Assembly: GCF_021462825.1 (NCBI RefSeq)
Contig: NZ_JAKEEB010000013.1
Span: 62,001 to 126,000, forward strand
Origin: Streptomyces glomeratus
Lineage (GTDB): Bacteria; Actinomycetota; Actinomycetes; Streptomycetales; Streptomycetaceae
Length of the DNA: 64,000 nt
Reading direction: 5' to 3'
In this document: piece by piece, positions 41,626 to 50,668 of the stretch
Numbering within the stretch: the first letter of the stretch is position 1
Layout: each line of letters begins with the position of its first letter
Translations under genes and position numbers: made by a program
Notes under the pieces: model-generated
The model's database searches: none
The model's input: the letters and a program-made list of their open reading frames with translations, nothing else
Told to the model about the DNA's origin: nothing

Positions 41626-42657
41626 ATGGCGCTCACGCTCTACGTCGACACCGCGCGCTGGCGGGCACACCACAAGCACGTCCAGGAGCAGTTCCCGGGG
41701 CTCGTCCCGGTCTGCAAGGGCAACGGCTACGGCTTCGGCCACGAGCGGCTGGCGGAAGAGGCCACGCGGCTGGGCTCGGACGTTCTCGCCGTGGGCACGA
41801 CGTACGAGGCGGCCCGGATCAAGGACTGGTTCGGTGGTGACCTGCTCGTGCTGACTCCGTTCCGGCGCGGCGAGGAACCGGTACCGCTGCCGGACCGCGT
41901 CATCCGGTCGGTCTCGTCCGTGGACGGCGTGTACGGACTCGTGGGCGCCCGTGTGGTCATCGAGGTGATGTCCTCGATGAAACGGCACGGGGTGAGCGAG
42001 CAGGACCTGCCGCAGCTGCACTCGGCCATCGAGAACGTCCGGCTGGAGGGCTTCGCCATCCACCTTCCGCTCGACCGCACGGACGGCTCGGACGCCGTCG
42101 AGGAGGTCATCGGCTGGATGGACCGGCTGCGCGCGGCCCGGCTGCCGCTGCACACGATGTTCGTCAGCCACCTCAAGGCGGAGGAGCTGGTCCGTCTGCA
42201 GCAGCAGTTCCCGCAGACCCACTTCCGGGCCCGCATCGGCACCCGGCTGTGGCTGGGAGACCACGAGGCGACCGAGTACCGCGGGGCGGTCCTGGACGTC
42301 ACGCGTGTCTCCAAGGGCGAGCGCTTCGGCTACCGGCAGCAGAAGGCGGCCTCCGACGGCTTCCTGGTCGTCGTGGCGGGAGGAACGTCCCATGGGGTGG
42401 GCCTGGAGGCTCCCAAGGCACTGCACGGCGTCATGCCGCGCGCCAAGGGCGTCGCCCGGGCCGGCCTGGCGACGGTGAACCGGAATCTCTCGCCGTTCGT
42501 CTGGGCGGGCAAGCAGCGCTGGTTCGCCGAACCCCCGCACATGCAGGTCTCGATCCTGTTCATCCCCGCCGACGCGACGGAGCCGAAGGTGGGCGACGAA
42601 CTGGTGGCCCATCTGAGGCACACCACCACTCAGTTCGACCGCCTCGTCGACCGCTGA
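41626..42657 (+). CDS. Alanine-racemase-like PLP protein
   Basis: 343 residues with the fold-type III barrel of alanine racemases. The PLP Lys is K31 in VPVCKGNGYGFG, and the glycine-rich HLPLDRTDG and RIGTRLWLGD blocks follow. I do not see the catalytic C-terminal Tyr motif of true Alr (as AGRVSMD...), so it may be a racemase of another substrate or a PLP-binding relative. Located after femX in a cell-wall cluster. ATG 41626, with GAAAGG upstream. Terminator shared with the convergent GT gene follows. Confidence 0.78.
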   Translation: MALTLYVDTARWRAHHKHVQEQFPGLVPVCKGNGYGFGHERLAEEATRLGSDVLAVGTTYEAARIKDWFGGDLLVLTPFRRGEEPVPLPDRVIRSVSSVDGVYGLVGARVVIEVMSSMKRHGVSEQDLPQLHSAIENVRLEGFAIHLPLDRTDGSDAVEEVIGWMDRLRAARLPLHTMFVSHLKAEELVRLQQQFPQTHFRARIGTRLWLGDHEATEYRGAVLDVTRVSKGERFGYRQQKAASDGFLVVVAGGTSHGVGLEAPKALHGVMPRAKGVARAGLATVNRNLSPFVWAGKQRWFAEPPHMQVSILFIPADATEPKVGDELVAHLRHTTTQFDRLVDR

Positions 42658-42694
42658 CCCAGAGCGCCGACCGCCGCCCGAGGCGGAACAGCAC

Positions 42695-42728
42695 CAAGGC
42701 CGCACACGGAAACCCGTGTACGGCCTTG
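42695..42728. terminator. Bidirectional stem-loop between convergent genes
   Basis: CAAGGCCG and CGGCCTTG plus an inner ACACGG/CCGTGT stem form a long hairpin between the alr-like (plus) and GT87-like (minus) genes. Confidence 0.78.
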
Positions 42729-42755
42729 TGCGTGGTGGCCCGGCGGCCTGTTCGC

Positions 42756-44246
42756 TCAGGGCGAACCGTCCCTCGGGGGCTCTGCGCCCCGGCCGCCCCA
42801 CTCCACATGGGACCCCTCGAAGTGCGCCGCGTGCCGCGGTGGATGCGCGGCGGCCCCCAGCACGAAGACGTCCTCTGCACCGTCCAGCACACCGCCGGAC
42901 GGGTCGTCGTCACCGGCCCGGCGCACCATGTCCCGTTCCGGCATGAAGATGTCCCGCACGACGACGGCACACAGATAGAGCGTCCCCAGCAGGTGGACCG
43001 CGATGACGCATTGGTATCCGTCCGTGGGCAGCCCCTTGTGGGCGTCTCCGCTGGTCGTGTACGCGAGGTACGTCCAGATCCCCAGGAAGTACGCCACCTC
43101 GCAGGCCTGCCAGATCAGGAAGTCCCGCCAGCGCGGCCGGGCCAGTGCGGCGAGGGGGACCAGCCAGAGCACGTACTGCGGCGAGTAGACCTTGTTGGTG
43201 AGGATGAACGCCGCCACGATCAGGAACACCAGCTGGGCGAATCGGGGGCGGCGGGGGGCCGTCAGCGCGATGGCCGCGACAACCGCACAGGCCACGACCA
43301 TCATGACCATGGCCCAGGTGTTGGCCGTGTCCGCGGTGATGTTGATGTCGAACCAGCGCGAGACGAACAGGAAGACCGATCCGAAGTCGACACCGCGCTC
43401 CTTGCTGAAGCGGTAGAACTTCGACCAGCCCTGGGGCGCAAGGAACATCACCGGCACGTTGACCACGAGCCACGCCCCGACGGCGCCCAGCACGGCGGTC
43501 GTGAACTCCCGCCACTTGCCGGCCCGCCAGCACAGCACGAGCAGCGGTCCTAGCACGAGGAACGGATAGAACTTTGCCGCCGTCGCCAGTCCCACCAGGA
43601 CTCCGAAAGCCAGGGCGCTGCCACGCGACCACATCAGCATCGCGACGGCCAGCAGGGCCACGGCGAGCAGGTCCCAGTTGATGGTCGCCGTCAGCGCGAA
43701 GGCGGGCGCGAGAGCGACCAGAAGGCCGTCCCAGGGCCGTCGTCGGTGGATACGCGCGGTGCACACGGCGATGACCACGGCACACACCAGGAGCATCCCG
43801 GCGTTGACCATCCAGTAGGTCTGCTCCCGGGACTGGAGGGCGCCGCTGCCCGGTGTCAGCCAGGAAGCGACCTCCATGAACACACCCGTGAGTACCGGGT
43901 ACTCGAGGTAGTCCATGTCGCCGGGGAGCTTGTCGAAGTAGGGCACGAGCCCATCGGCGAAGCCGCGGCCCTGGTAGAGGTGCGGGATGTCCGAATAGCA
44001 CGCGTGCGTGTACTGCGAGCTGGCGCCGAAGAACCAGCCGCTGTCGTAGCAGGGCAGCTTCTGGACCATGCCGAGGGCGAACAGGCCGATCGCGACGAGC
44101 GCCACGACCCGCACGGGAGTCCACCAGGACGTCCCGAGCAGTGCGCGTCGTCCGATGGGGCCACCGATCAGCTCGCTCCCGGCCGCGGCGACCTCGTCCT
44201 CCCGGGTCGGCCGCACCAGGTCCGGCTCCTGGACGCTCACTCGCAT
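42756..44246 (-). CDS. GT87-like integral membrane glycosyltransferase (DUF2029)
   Basis: About 496 residues with roughly ten transmembrane helices, in the DUF2029/GT87 family whose characterised members (mycobacterial PimE) move mannose from polyprenyl-phosphate-mannose to lipids outside the membrane. The acidic extracytoplasmic loop DMDYLEYPVLTG near the first helices is the likely catalytic region (conserved Asp/Glu in GT-C enzymes). Start at the ATG 44246, with GTGGAGAG before it; 44264 is an alternative. It is in the cell-wall gene group; polyprenyl-sugar use is inferred. Confidence 0.82.
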   Translation of the reverse strand: MRVSVQEPDLVRPTREDEVAAAGSELIGGPIGRRALLGTSWWTPVRVVALVAIGLFALGMVQKLPCYDSGWFFGASSQYTHACYSDIPHLYQGRGFADGLVPYFDKLPGDMDYLEYPVLTGVFMEVASWLTPGSGALQSREQTYWMVNAGMLLVCAVVIAVCTARIHRRRPWDGLLVALAPAFALTATINWDLLAVALLAVAMLMWSRGSALAFGVLVGLATAAKFYPFLVLGPLLVLCWRAGKWREFTTAVLGAVGAWLVVNVPVMFLAPQGWSKFYRFSKERGVDFGSVFLFVSRWFDINITADTANTWAMVMMVVACAVVAAIALTAPRRPRFAQLVFLIVAAFILTNKVYSPQYVLWLVPLAALARPRWRDFLIWQACEVAYFLGIWTYLAYTTSGDAHKGLPTDGYQCVIAVHLLGTLYLCAVVVRDIFMPERDMVRRAGDDDPSGGVLDGAEDVFVLGAAAHPPRHAAHFEGSHVEWGGRGAEPPRDGSP

Positions 44247-44300
44247 CGTCTCTCCACTGGGCATGGGGGCCATCCTGCCGCATGCACCTAGGAAAAAGCG

Positions 44301-44335
44301 GAGGGCCGCCCCACCTGATCGGTGGGACGGCCCTC
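44301..44335 (-). terminator. Stem-loop terminator of the PBP gene
   Basis: GAGGGCCG-C-CCCACC pairs with GGTGGG-A-CGGCCCTC (one mismatch) around a 5-base loop, just past the PBP stop and before the GT gene start. Confidence 0.85.
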
Positions 44336-44345
44336 TTCGGGCCCT

Positions 44346-44359
44346 GTTTCACGTGAAAC
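44346..44359. other. parS: parS site (perfect)
   Basis: GTTTCACGTGAAAC at the 3' end of the PBP gene, 19 bp centre-to-centre from the next copy. Confidence 0.93.
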
Positions 44360-44364
44360 GGAGA

Positions 44365-44378
44365 GTTTCACGTGAAAC
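44365..44378. other. parS: parS site (perfect)
   Basis: Second GTTTCACGTGAAAC, 14 bases before the PBP stop codon end at 44393 (outside the gene). The pair has the shortest spacing in the window. Confidence 0.93.
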
Positions 44379-44392
44379 ACGGTCGGTGACGG

Positions 44393-47032
44393 CTAACCGT
44401 TCGGGCCGCCGAAGATCCCACCATTGCCATTGCCTCGGCTGTTTCCGGTCCCGAAGGTCTCGGTCGGGCTCGAGGTCACCCCGCCCGTACTGCCGGCGTC
44501 GGTGCCGCCGCCGTTGGCACCACCGTTGTCGTTACCGCAGTTCCAACGGAAGTTGCCGCAGGTGTCGCTGGGCGTCGGCGTAGGGGAGATGAGCGTCTCA
44601 CTCGGCGTCGGGGTCGGCGTCGGGCTCGATGTGATGCTCGGCGTGGGCGTGGCGGTCACGCTCGGGCTCGGGGTGTCGTTCACGACCACACCGATGGGCT
44701 CGGGTGTCGGGAAGGTCTTCACCGGCTCGTTCTTGAGCGCCTGAAGCATGTAGTCGTGCCAGATCTCGGCCGGGAACGAGGCGCCGTGGATCTCCTTCTT
44801 GCCGCCTGTTCCATACATCTTCAGGAACTCACGCGACTTGTTGTTCTCGTTGTCGTCCATCCGGAACATGTCGATCGCGGTCGCCAGCTGAGGGGTGTAC
44901 CCGACGAACCATGCGGACTTGTTGCCGTCCGTGGTACCGGTCTTGCCCGCGACCTCGCGGCCGGGCAGCTGCGCGGCGGTGCCGGTGCCCTTGTCGACCA
45001 CGGTCCTCAGGACGTCGGTCACGTTGTCGGCGACCTTCGAGGTGAAGGCCTCCTGGGGCTTGCTCTTGTGCTGGAAGACCGTGCCGTCCTGGTTCGTGAC
45101 CTTCTGGACCGAGTACGGGTCGTTCTGCTGACCACTGGCCGCGAAGGTGGCGTAGGCGCCGGCCATACGAATGGCACTGGGATCGGAGGTTCCGATGGAG
45201 AACGACGGGTAGTTGGCGCTCGCGAGACTGGTCTTGAGGATGCCCGCGCTCAGAGCCGCCTCCTTGACCTTGTCCAGACCGACATCCATGCCGAGCTGGA
45301 CATAGGCGGAGTTCACCGAGTACTGCATGGCCTCACGAAGATCGATCTTGTAGTCCGGCGGGTGGCCCACCGACTCGTTGCCGTCATTCGCCTGCAGCCA
45401 CTCCTCGCCCTTCTCGTTCTTCCAGATCTCGCGGTTGTACTCCCTGATCTTCAGCTTGTTCTGACCGCTGTAGAGGCTCTTCGGCGAGACGATGGTGCGT
45501 TCGTCCTGTGCCTGCGACTCGCCGAGATCCGGGTTGCGCTTGCCCCACGACATCGCCGCCGCCAGCACGAACGGCTTGAACGTGGAGCCCACCTGCGCAC
45601 CGGTCTGGTCGGCGTTGTTGGTGAAGTGCTTGGTCGCATCCTCACCGCCGTAGATGGCCTTGATGGCACCGGTGGACGGATCCACGGAAGCTCCGCCGAA
45701 CTGGACGTATTTGTCCGTTTTCGGGCGCAGTTTCGGTTTGATGTTGGCCTTCTGCACGTTCTTGACGGCGGTCTCGAGCTGGCGGACCTTCGTCTTGTCG
45801 AAGGTGGTGTAGATCGAGTAGCCGCCCCGTTGCAGGTCGTTGGCCGTGATGTCGGTGTTGTTGATCAGGTAAGCCTTGGCGAGGTCGACGAGATAGCCGG
45901 TCTGGCCGCTCAGCCGGCTGTTCGACCGCGGGTTCTGGACCTTGGGCAGCTTGGTGTACTGGGCCCGCTCCGCCGGGCTCAGATGGCCGTACTCGACCAT
46001 CTTGTTCAGGGTGTCCTGCATCTGGAGCAGGGCCCGCCTGCTGTTGGCCTGCGCCGTGGCCTTGGGATCGAGGGACGTCGCCCCGGCCGGGTCGTAGTAC
46101 GTGGCGCCCTTGAGCATCGCGGCCAGGAAGGCGCACTCGCCCGCATTCAGATCGGTGGCGTCCTTGTTGAAGTACGCGCGCGAGGCCGCCTGAAGCCCGT
46201 AGGCGCTCCGCCCGTAGTAGGCGGAGTTCAGGTAGCCGGCCATGATGTCTTCCTTGTGGACCTCGGCGCCCACCTTGATCGCGACGAAGATCTCCTTGAA
46301 CTTCCTGGAGATCGTCTGCGACTGGTCGTCCAGCATCGCGTTCTTCACGTACTGCTGGGTGATGGTGGAACCGCCCTGCGTCTGACCGCCCCGGGCCATG
46401 TTGAACAAGGCGCGCGCGATGCCCTTGGGGTCGACGCCGCTGTCGGTCTCGAAGGTCTTGTTCTCCTGGGAGATGACGGCGTACCGCATGTTCTTCGGAA
46501 TCTGCGCGTAGTTGATGATCTGGCGGTTGACCTCACCGCCGGTGGCGACCATCTGACTGCCGTCCGACCAGTAGAAGACGTTGTTCTGGGCCTTCGCCGT
46601 CTTGGCCACGTCCGGAATGGTCACCATCGCGTAGCCGACGCCCGCGACGGCCACCATGGTCCCTATGAAGCCGATGAACAGCCCCGTCACCAGCTTCCAT
46701 GACGGCACCCAGCGGCCGAAGCCGGACTTGCCCGCTCTCGGGTAGTCGATGAATCGCTTCCGGGGCGGAGGACCGTTGCGCCCCCTGCCCCGGCCGGGCC
46801 CGGGGGCGTCGGCCGTTCTGCGCCGACTGCCACCGCTTCTCTGGGCCGCCCGCCGGGCCTCGGCACGGCCGGCGTACGGGCGCTCTTCTCCTCCCGTTGC
46901 ATAGGAGCCGGAAGGAGACCCGGTGGCGCCTCCCGGTGCAGCGCGGCGGCCGGGGGGCGCCGATTGACCGCGTCGGGCCGCGGCACGTCCGCCTCCCTGC
47001 GGCTGCGGCGGTTTGCGACGGTGCTCGCTCAT
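44393..47032 (-). CDS. Class A penicillin-binding protein
   Basis: Bifunctional peptidoglycan synthase of 879 residues. A basic Pro/Arg-rich cytoplasmic head (1-110), one membrane helix (112-139), a GT51 glycosyltransferase domain (about 160-350, with GGSTITQQYVKN), and a transpeptidase with S483TFK486, YSVN and K697TG. The tail is a Thr/Pro/Ser-rich stretch of about 80 residues. In GT51 motif 1 the catalytic Glu190 is kept but the next residue is Asn191 where the family has Asp. ATG 47032 has AGGAG nine bases upstream. Minus strand, followed by a terminator and two parS sites. Confidence 0.93.
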   Translation of the reverse strand: MSEHRRKPPQPQGGGRAAARRGQSAPPGRRAAPGGATGSPSGSYATGGEERPYAGRAEARRAAQRSGGSRRRTADAPGPGRGRGRNGPPPRKRFIDYPRAGKSGFGRWVPSWKLVTGLFIGFIGTMVAVAGVGYAMVTIPDVAKTAKAQNNVFYWSDGSQMVATGGEVNRQIINYAQIPKNMRYAVISQENKTFETDSGVDPKGIARALFNMARGGQTQGGSTITQQYVKNAMLDDQSQTISRKFKEIFVAIKVGAEVHKEDIMAGYLNSAYYGRSAYGLQAASRAYFNKDATDLNAGECAFLAAMLKGATYYDPAGATSLDPKATAQANSRRALLQMQDTLNKMVEYGHLSPAERAQYTKLPKVQNPRSNSRLSGQTGYLVDLAKAYLINNTDITANDLQRGGYSIYTTFDKTKVRQLETAVKNVQKANIKPKLRPKTDKYVQFGGASVDPSTGAIKAIYGGEDATKHFTNNADQTGAQVGSTFKPFVLAAAMSWGKRNPDLGESQAQDERTIVSPKSLYSGQNKLKIREYNREIWKNEKGEEWLQANDGNESVGHPPDYKIDLREAMQYSVNSAYVQLGMDVGLDKVKEAALSAGILKTSLASANYPSFSIGTSDPSAIRMAGAYATFAASGQQNDPYSVQKVTNQDGTVFQHKSKPQEAFTSKVADNVTDVLRTVVDKGTGTAAQLPGREVAGKTGTTDGNKSAWFVGYTPQLATAIDMFRMDDNENNKSREFLKMYGTGGKKEIHGASFPAEIWHDYMLQALKNEPVKTFPTPEPIGVVVNDTPSPSVTATPTPSITSSPTPTPTPSETLISPTPTPSDTCGNFRWNCGNDNGGANGGGTDAGSTGGVTSSPTETFGTGNSRGNGNGGIFGGPNG

Positions 47033-47403
47033 CGAACGATTACTCCTCGGGCAGGCGCATCGAGCGCCTGGCAACGGCGGCAGGTTTCCGGTCCCCCCCA
47101 AGTACGGATGCGGTCGTTTTCGCATTCATCCGTACTGCACCGAGGACGAGGACGTCCCCGGGCGCCACTCGGTTCCCGGTGATGTGCATGCCGCACAGAC
47201 TACGCACCGCCAAAACCCGCCGAGTCCTGAAGTTCATCCCAAAACAGGCAACTTGCATCCTGCGAATCGGTGATGTGACCCCGTTCACCCTGCCCCCTCT
47301 TGTCGCACCCGAAGGGGCGTTCTATCGTGCTGATGTATCGAGTCGATACATCAGCACGGTATAAAGACCGTACGGACGAGACAGCGGCAGGGAGGAGGCG
47401 CAC
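47033..47403. other. Divergent promoter region, PBP and padR
   Basis: 371 bp between the divergent PBP and padR genes, with no gene. It must hold both promoters and contains a strong palindromic operator at 47327-47357. Confidence 0.6.
47327..47357. promoter_or_regulatory. PadR-type operator palindrome
   Basis: GTGCTGATGTATCGA and TCGATACATCAGCAC are perfect 15-bp arms around one G, ending 46 bp before the padR ATG. The core ATGT-N11-ACAT resembles PadR operators (ATGT-N8-10-ACAT). It likely serves autorepression and control of ino1. Confidence 0.8.
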
Positions 47404-48084
47404 ATGAGCCGGCGTTCCGGGATCCTCGAGTTCGCCGTCCTCGGTCTGCTCCGCGAGTCCCCGATGCACGGCTATGAGCTGCGTAAACGGCTCAATACGT
47501 CACTGGGTGTATTCCGCGCGTTCAGCTACGGGACGCTCTACCCGTGCCTCAAGACGCTGGTCGCCAACGGCTGGTTGATCGAGGAGACGGGCGATACCAG
47601 CGACGACGCCCACGCGGCTACACTCGCGGGGCGGCGCGCCAAGATCGTTTACCGGTTGACGGCCGAAGGCAAGGAGCACTTCGAGGAACTGCTCTCCCAG
47701 ACGGGGCCCGACGTGTACGAGGACGAGCACTTCGCCGCTCGCTTCGCCTTCTTCGGGCAGACGTCCCGCGACGTGCGCATGCGCGTCCTGGAGGGCCGCC
47801 GCAGCCGGCTGGAGGAACGCCTGGAGAAGATGCGGGCCTCCCTGGCGCGCACCCGGGAGCGTCTCGACGACTACACCCTCGAGCTCCAGCGCCACGGGAT
47901 GGAGTCCGTGGAGCGCGAAGTGCGCTGGCTGAACGAGCTCATCGAAAGTGAGCGGGCCGGACGGGACCTCAGGGGTTCCAACGCCGACGGCACCGCTCAC
48001 GGCAGCACATCTGGAGAGACGGGCGGCCTGCCCCGGCACCGGGACAGCACCCGGCCGGATCCGTCCGACGACACCACCACGTGA
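47404..48084 (+). CDS. PadR-family transcriptional regulator
   Basis: Winged-helix regulator of 226 residues. The N-terminal domain is GILEFAVLGLLRESPMHGYELRKRL, then SYGTLYPCLKTLVANGWLIEE and a wing at RAKIVYRLTAEGKEHF; the C-terminal half (about 100-190) is a coiled coil that dimerises, and the tail (190-226) is Thr/Asp/Pro-rich and unfolded. The ino1 gene begins 44 bp later, so they are an operon; PadR next to ino1 suggests control of inositol synthesis. Its 31-bp palindrome upstream fits autoregulation. Confidence 0.9.
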   Translation: MSRRSGILEFAVLGLLRESPMHGYELRKRLNTSLGVFRAFSYGTLYPCLKTLVANGWLIEETGDTSDDAHAATLAGRRAKIVYRLTAEGKEHFEELLSQTGPDVYEDEHFAARFAFFGQTSRDVRMRVLEGRRSRLEERLEKMRASLARTRERLDDYTLELQRHGMESVEREVRWLNELIESERAGRDLRGSNADGTAHGSTSGETGGLPRHRDSTRPDPSDDTTT

Positions 48085-48128
48085 GGTCCAGTCGGGGCTT
48101 CACCTCGCACACACAGGGAGCAACCGGA

Positions 48129-49211
48129 ATGGGTTCGGTTCGCGTAGCCATCGTCGGCGTGGGCAACTGCGCCGCATCGCTGGTGCAGGGAGTCGAGTAC
48201 TACAAGGACGCCGACCCGGCGTCCAAGGTCCCGGGTCTGATGCACGTCCAGTTCGGTGACTACCACGTCCGTGACGTGGAGTTCGTCGCCGCCTTCGACG
48301 TGGACGCCAAGAAGGTCGGCCTCGACCTGGCGGACGCCATCGGCGCCTCGGAGAACAACACCATCAAGATCTGCGACGTCCCCTCCACCGGCGTGACGGT
48401 CCAGCGCGGCCACACCCTCGACGGTCTCGGCAAGTACTACCGCGCCACCATCGAGGAGTCCGCCGAGGAGCCGGTCGACATCGTCCAGATCCTCAAGGAC
48501 AAGCAGGTCGACGTCCTCGTCTGCTACCTGCCCGTCGGCTCCGAGGACGCGGCGAAGTTCTACGCCCAGTGCGCCATCGACGCCAAGGTCGCCTTCGTCA
48601 ACGCCCTTCCGGTCTTCATCGCCGGCACCAAGGAGTGGGCCGACAAGTTCACCGAGGCGGGCGTCCCGATCGTCGGTGACGACATCAAGTCGCAGGTCGG
48701 CGCCACCATCACGCACCGCGTCATGGCGAAGCTGTTCGAGGACCGCGGCGTGATCCTGGACCGCACGATGCAGCTGAACGTCGGCGGCAACATGGACTTC
48801 AAGAACATGCTCGAGCGCGAGCGCCTGGAGTCCAAGAAGATCTCCAAGACGCAGGCCGTCACCTCCCAGATCCCCGACCGGGACCTCGGCGAGAAGAACG
48901 TGCACATCGGCCCGTCCGACTATGTGGCCTGGCTCGACGACCGCAAGTGGGCCTACGTCCGCCTCGAGGGCCGCGCCTTCGGTGACGTCCCGCTGAACCT
49001 GGAGTACAAGCTCGAGGTCTGGGACTCCCCGAACTCCGCGGGTGTCATCATCGACGCCCTGCGCGCCGCGAAGATCGCCAAGGACCGCGGCATCGGTGGC
49101 CCGATCCTCTCGGCGTCCTCGTACTTCATGAAGTCCCCGCCGGTCCAGTACTTCGACGACGAGGCCCGCGAGAACGTCGAGAAGTTCATCAAGGGCGAGG
49201 TCGACCGCTGA
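48129..49211 (+). CDS. ino1: Myo-inositol-3-phosphate synthase
   Basis: NAD+-dependent enzyme of 360 residues that isomerises glucose-6-phosphate to inositol-3-phosphate, feeding phosphatidylinositol and mycothiol. It has the Rossmann start VRVAIVGVGNCAASLVQG and the active-site blocks DDIKSQVGATITHR and LNVGGNMDFKNML, with SKKISKTQAV. Actinobacterial length (about 360, shorter than the eukaryotic form). ATG 48129 with GGAG in front. In an operon with padR and followed by a hairpin. Confidence 0.96.
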   Translation: MGSVRVAIVGVGNCAASLVQGVEYYKDADPASKVPGLMHVQFGDYHVRDVEFVAAFDVDAKKVGLDLADAIGASENNTIKICDVPSTGVTVQRGHTLDGLGKYYRATIEESAEEPVDIVQILKDKQVDVLVCYLPVGSEDAAKFYAQCAIDAKVAFVNALPVFIAGTKEWADKFTEAGVPIVGDDIKSQVGATITHRVMAKLFEDRGVILDRTMQLNVGGNMDFKNMLERERLESKKISKTQAVTSQIPDRDLGEKNVHIGPSDYVAWLDDRKWAYVRLEGRAFGDVPLNLEYKLEVWDSPNSAGVIIDALRAAKIAKDRGIGGPILSASSYFMKSPPVQYFDDEARENVEKFIKGEVDR

Positions 49212-49237
49212 TCCCGGCGTTCACCTGCGCACGGTGA

Positions 49238-49270
49238 AAGGGTCCCCAGGCCATGTGCCCGGGGACCCTT
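49238..49270 (+). terminator. Stem-loop terminator after ino1
   Basis: AAGGGTCCCC and GGGGACCCTT form a perfect 10-bp stem around a 13-base loop, 26 bp past the ino1 stop. Confidence 0.85.
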
Positions 49271-49292
49271 CGGGTATGTGAGGCTGGGGCCC

Positions 49293-50555
49293 ATGTCCGT
49301 CGTGCGCGACCTGAGCGTCCTCCTGCGCTTTCAGGGCTTCCGGCGTCTGCTCGCCGTACGGCTGCTGTCCCAGGGAGCCGACGGTGTCTACCAGGTCGCA
49401 CTCGCCGCCTATGTCGTCTTCTCCCCGGAGAAGCAGACCTCCGCCGCGGCCATCGCCTCCGCGATGGCGGTACTGCTCCTTCCGTACTCCCTCGTCGGCC
49501 CCTTCGCGGGAGTCCTGCTGGACCGCTGGCGGCGGCGCCAGGTCTTCCTCTACGGCAACCTGTTGCGCGCCCTGCTCGCCTGCGGCACAGCCGCTCTGAT
49601 GCTCGGCCATGTCCCGGACTGGCTCTTCTACGTCTCCGCGCTCTGCGTCACCGCGATCAATCGCTTCATCCTCGCGGGCCTGTCGGCGGCGCTGCCCCAC
49701 GTGGTCGACGGCGAACGCCTGGTGATGGCCAACTCGCTCTCCCCGACAGCCGGCACGCTCGCCGCGACCGCGGGCGGTGGACTCGCCTTCCTCGTGCGCC
49801 TGGTGGCCGAGGGCTCCGATGCGGCGGTGGTGCTGCTGGGCGCGACGCTGTATCTGGGCTCGGCCCTCGCCTCGCTCAGCCTGGCACCGGAACTGCTGGG
49901 CCCCGACCGGGAGTCGGTGTCACCGCGGCTGGGCACGGCTCTCGCCGGCACCCTGCACGCCCTTGTGGCGGGCGTACGCCATCTGGCGGAGCCCCCGCGC
50001 CGGGAGGCCGCCTGGGCGCTCACCGCGATGACGCTGATGCGGTTCTGCTACGGAGCACTGCTCGTCCTGCTGCTCATGTTGTGCCGGTACGCCCTGGCCT
50101 CGGACTCCGACCACGGCCTCGCCCTGCTGGGGCTGGCGCTGGGGGTGTCCGGTGCCGGTTTCCTCGCCGCGGCCGTGGTGACTCCCTGGGCGGCGGGACG
50201 GCTCGGTCCCGGCCGCTGGATCGTCGTGTGCGCAGCGGGGGCCGCGGTGCTGGAGCCCGCGCTCGGCCTTCCGTTCGCCACCGGGCCCATGCTGGTCGCG
50301 GCCTTCGTCCTGGGGCTGATCACGCAGGGGGCCAAGATCTCCACGGACACGATCGTCCAGTCGGCGGTCGAGGATGCCTTCCGGGGCCGGATCTTCTCGG
50401 TGTACGACGTACTGTTCAACGCCGCCTTCGTCGGCGCGGCCGGGCTCGCCGCCCTGATGCTGCCTCCTGACGGCCGATCAGCCGCCTTGGTGGTCACGGT
50501 CGCCGTTATCTACGCGGCAGTTGCTACGGCTATGTCCCGCTTCCAACACCGGTAA
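49293..50555 (+). CDS. MFS transporter
   Basis: Major-facilitator exporter of 420 residues with about 12 helices. The A-motif region is GVLLDRWRRRQVFLYGNLLRAL (the DR-x-RRR loop between helices 2 and 3). It resembles drug/metabolite exporters; the substrate is unknown. ATG 49293 chosen because homology begins at SVVRDLSVLLRF; 49278 is an alternative. It overlaps the tail of the ino1 terminator, so it has its own promoter. Confidence 0.85.
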   Translation: MSVVRDLSVLLRFQGFRRLLAVRLLSQGADGVYQVALAAYVVFSPEKQTSAAAIASAMAVLLLPYSLVGPFAGVLLDRWRRRQVFLYGNLLRALLACGTAALMLGHVPDWLFYVSALCVTAINRFILAGLSAALPHVVDGERLVMANSLSPTAGTLAATAGGGLAFLVRLVAEGSDAAVVLLGATLYLGSALASLSLAPELLGPDRESVSPRLGTALAGTLHALVAGVRHLAEPPRREAAWALTAMTLMRFCYGALLVLLLMLCRYALASDSDHGLALLGLALGVSGAGFLAAAVVTPWAAGRLGPGRWIVVCAAGAAVLEPALGLPFATGPMLVAAFVLGLITQGAKISTDTIVQSAVEDAFRGRIFSVYDVLFNAAFVGAAGLAALMLPPDGRSAALVVTVAVIYAAVATAMSRFQHR

Positions 50556-50668
50556 GTGTCACATCAAGGCTACGGAGCCCCCCTGAGCTTCAGTGTGTCA
50601 GTGGGGACCGGTAACTTACGTGCGTCTTACTTCGTACATGACACATCCACATTTGAGGGGACCCCGCA

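Noticed and set aside
44756..46702. Plus-strand open frame of 648 codons
   Set aside because: Antisense to the class A PBP, whose catalytic motifs are clear.
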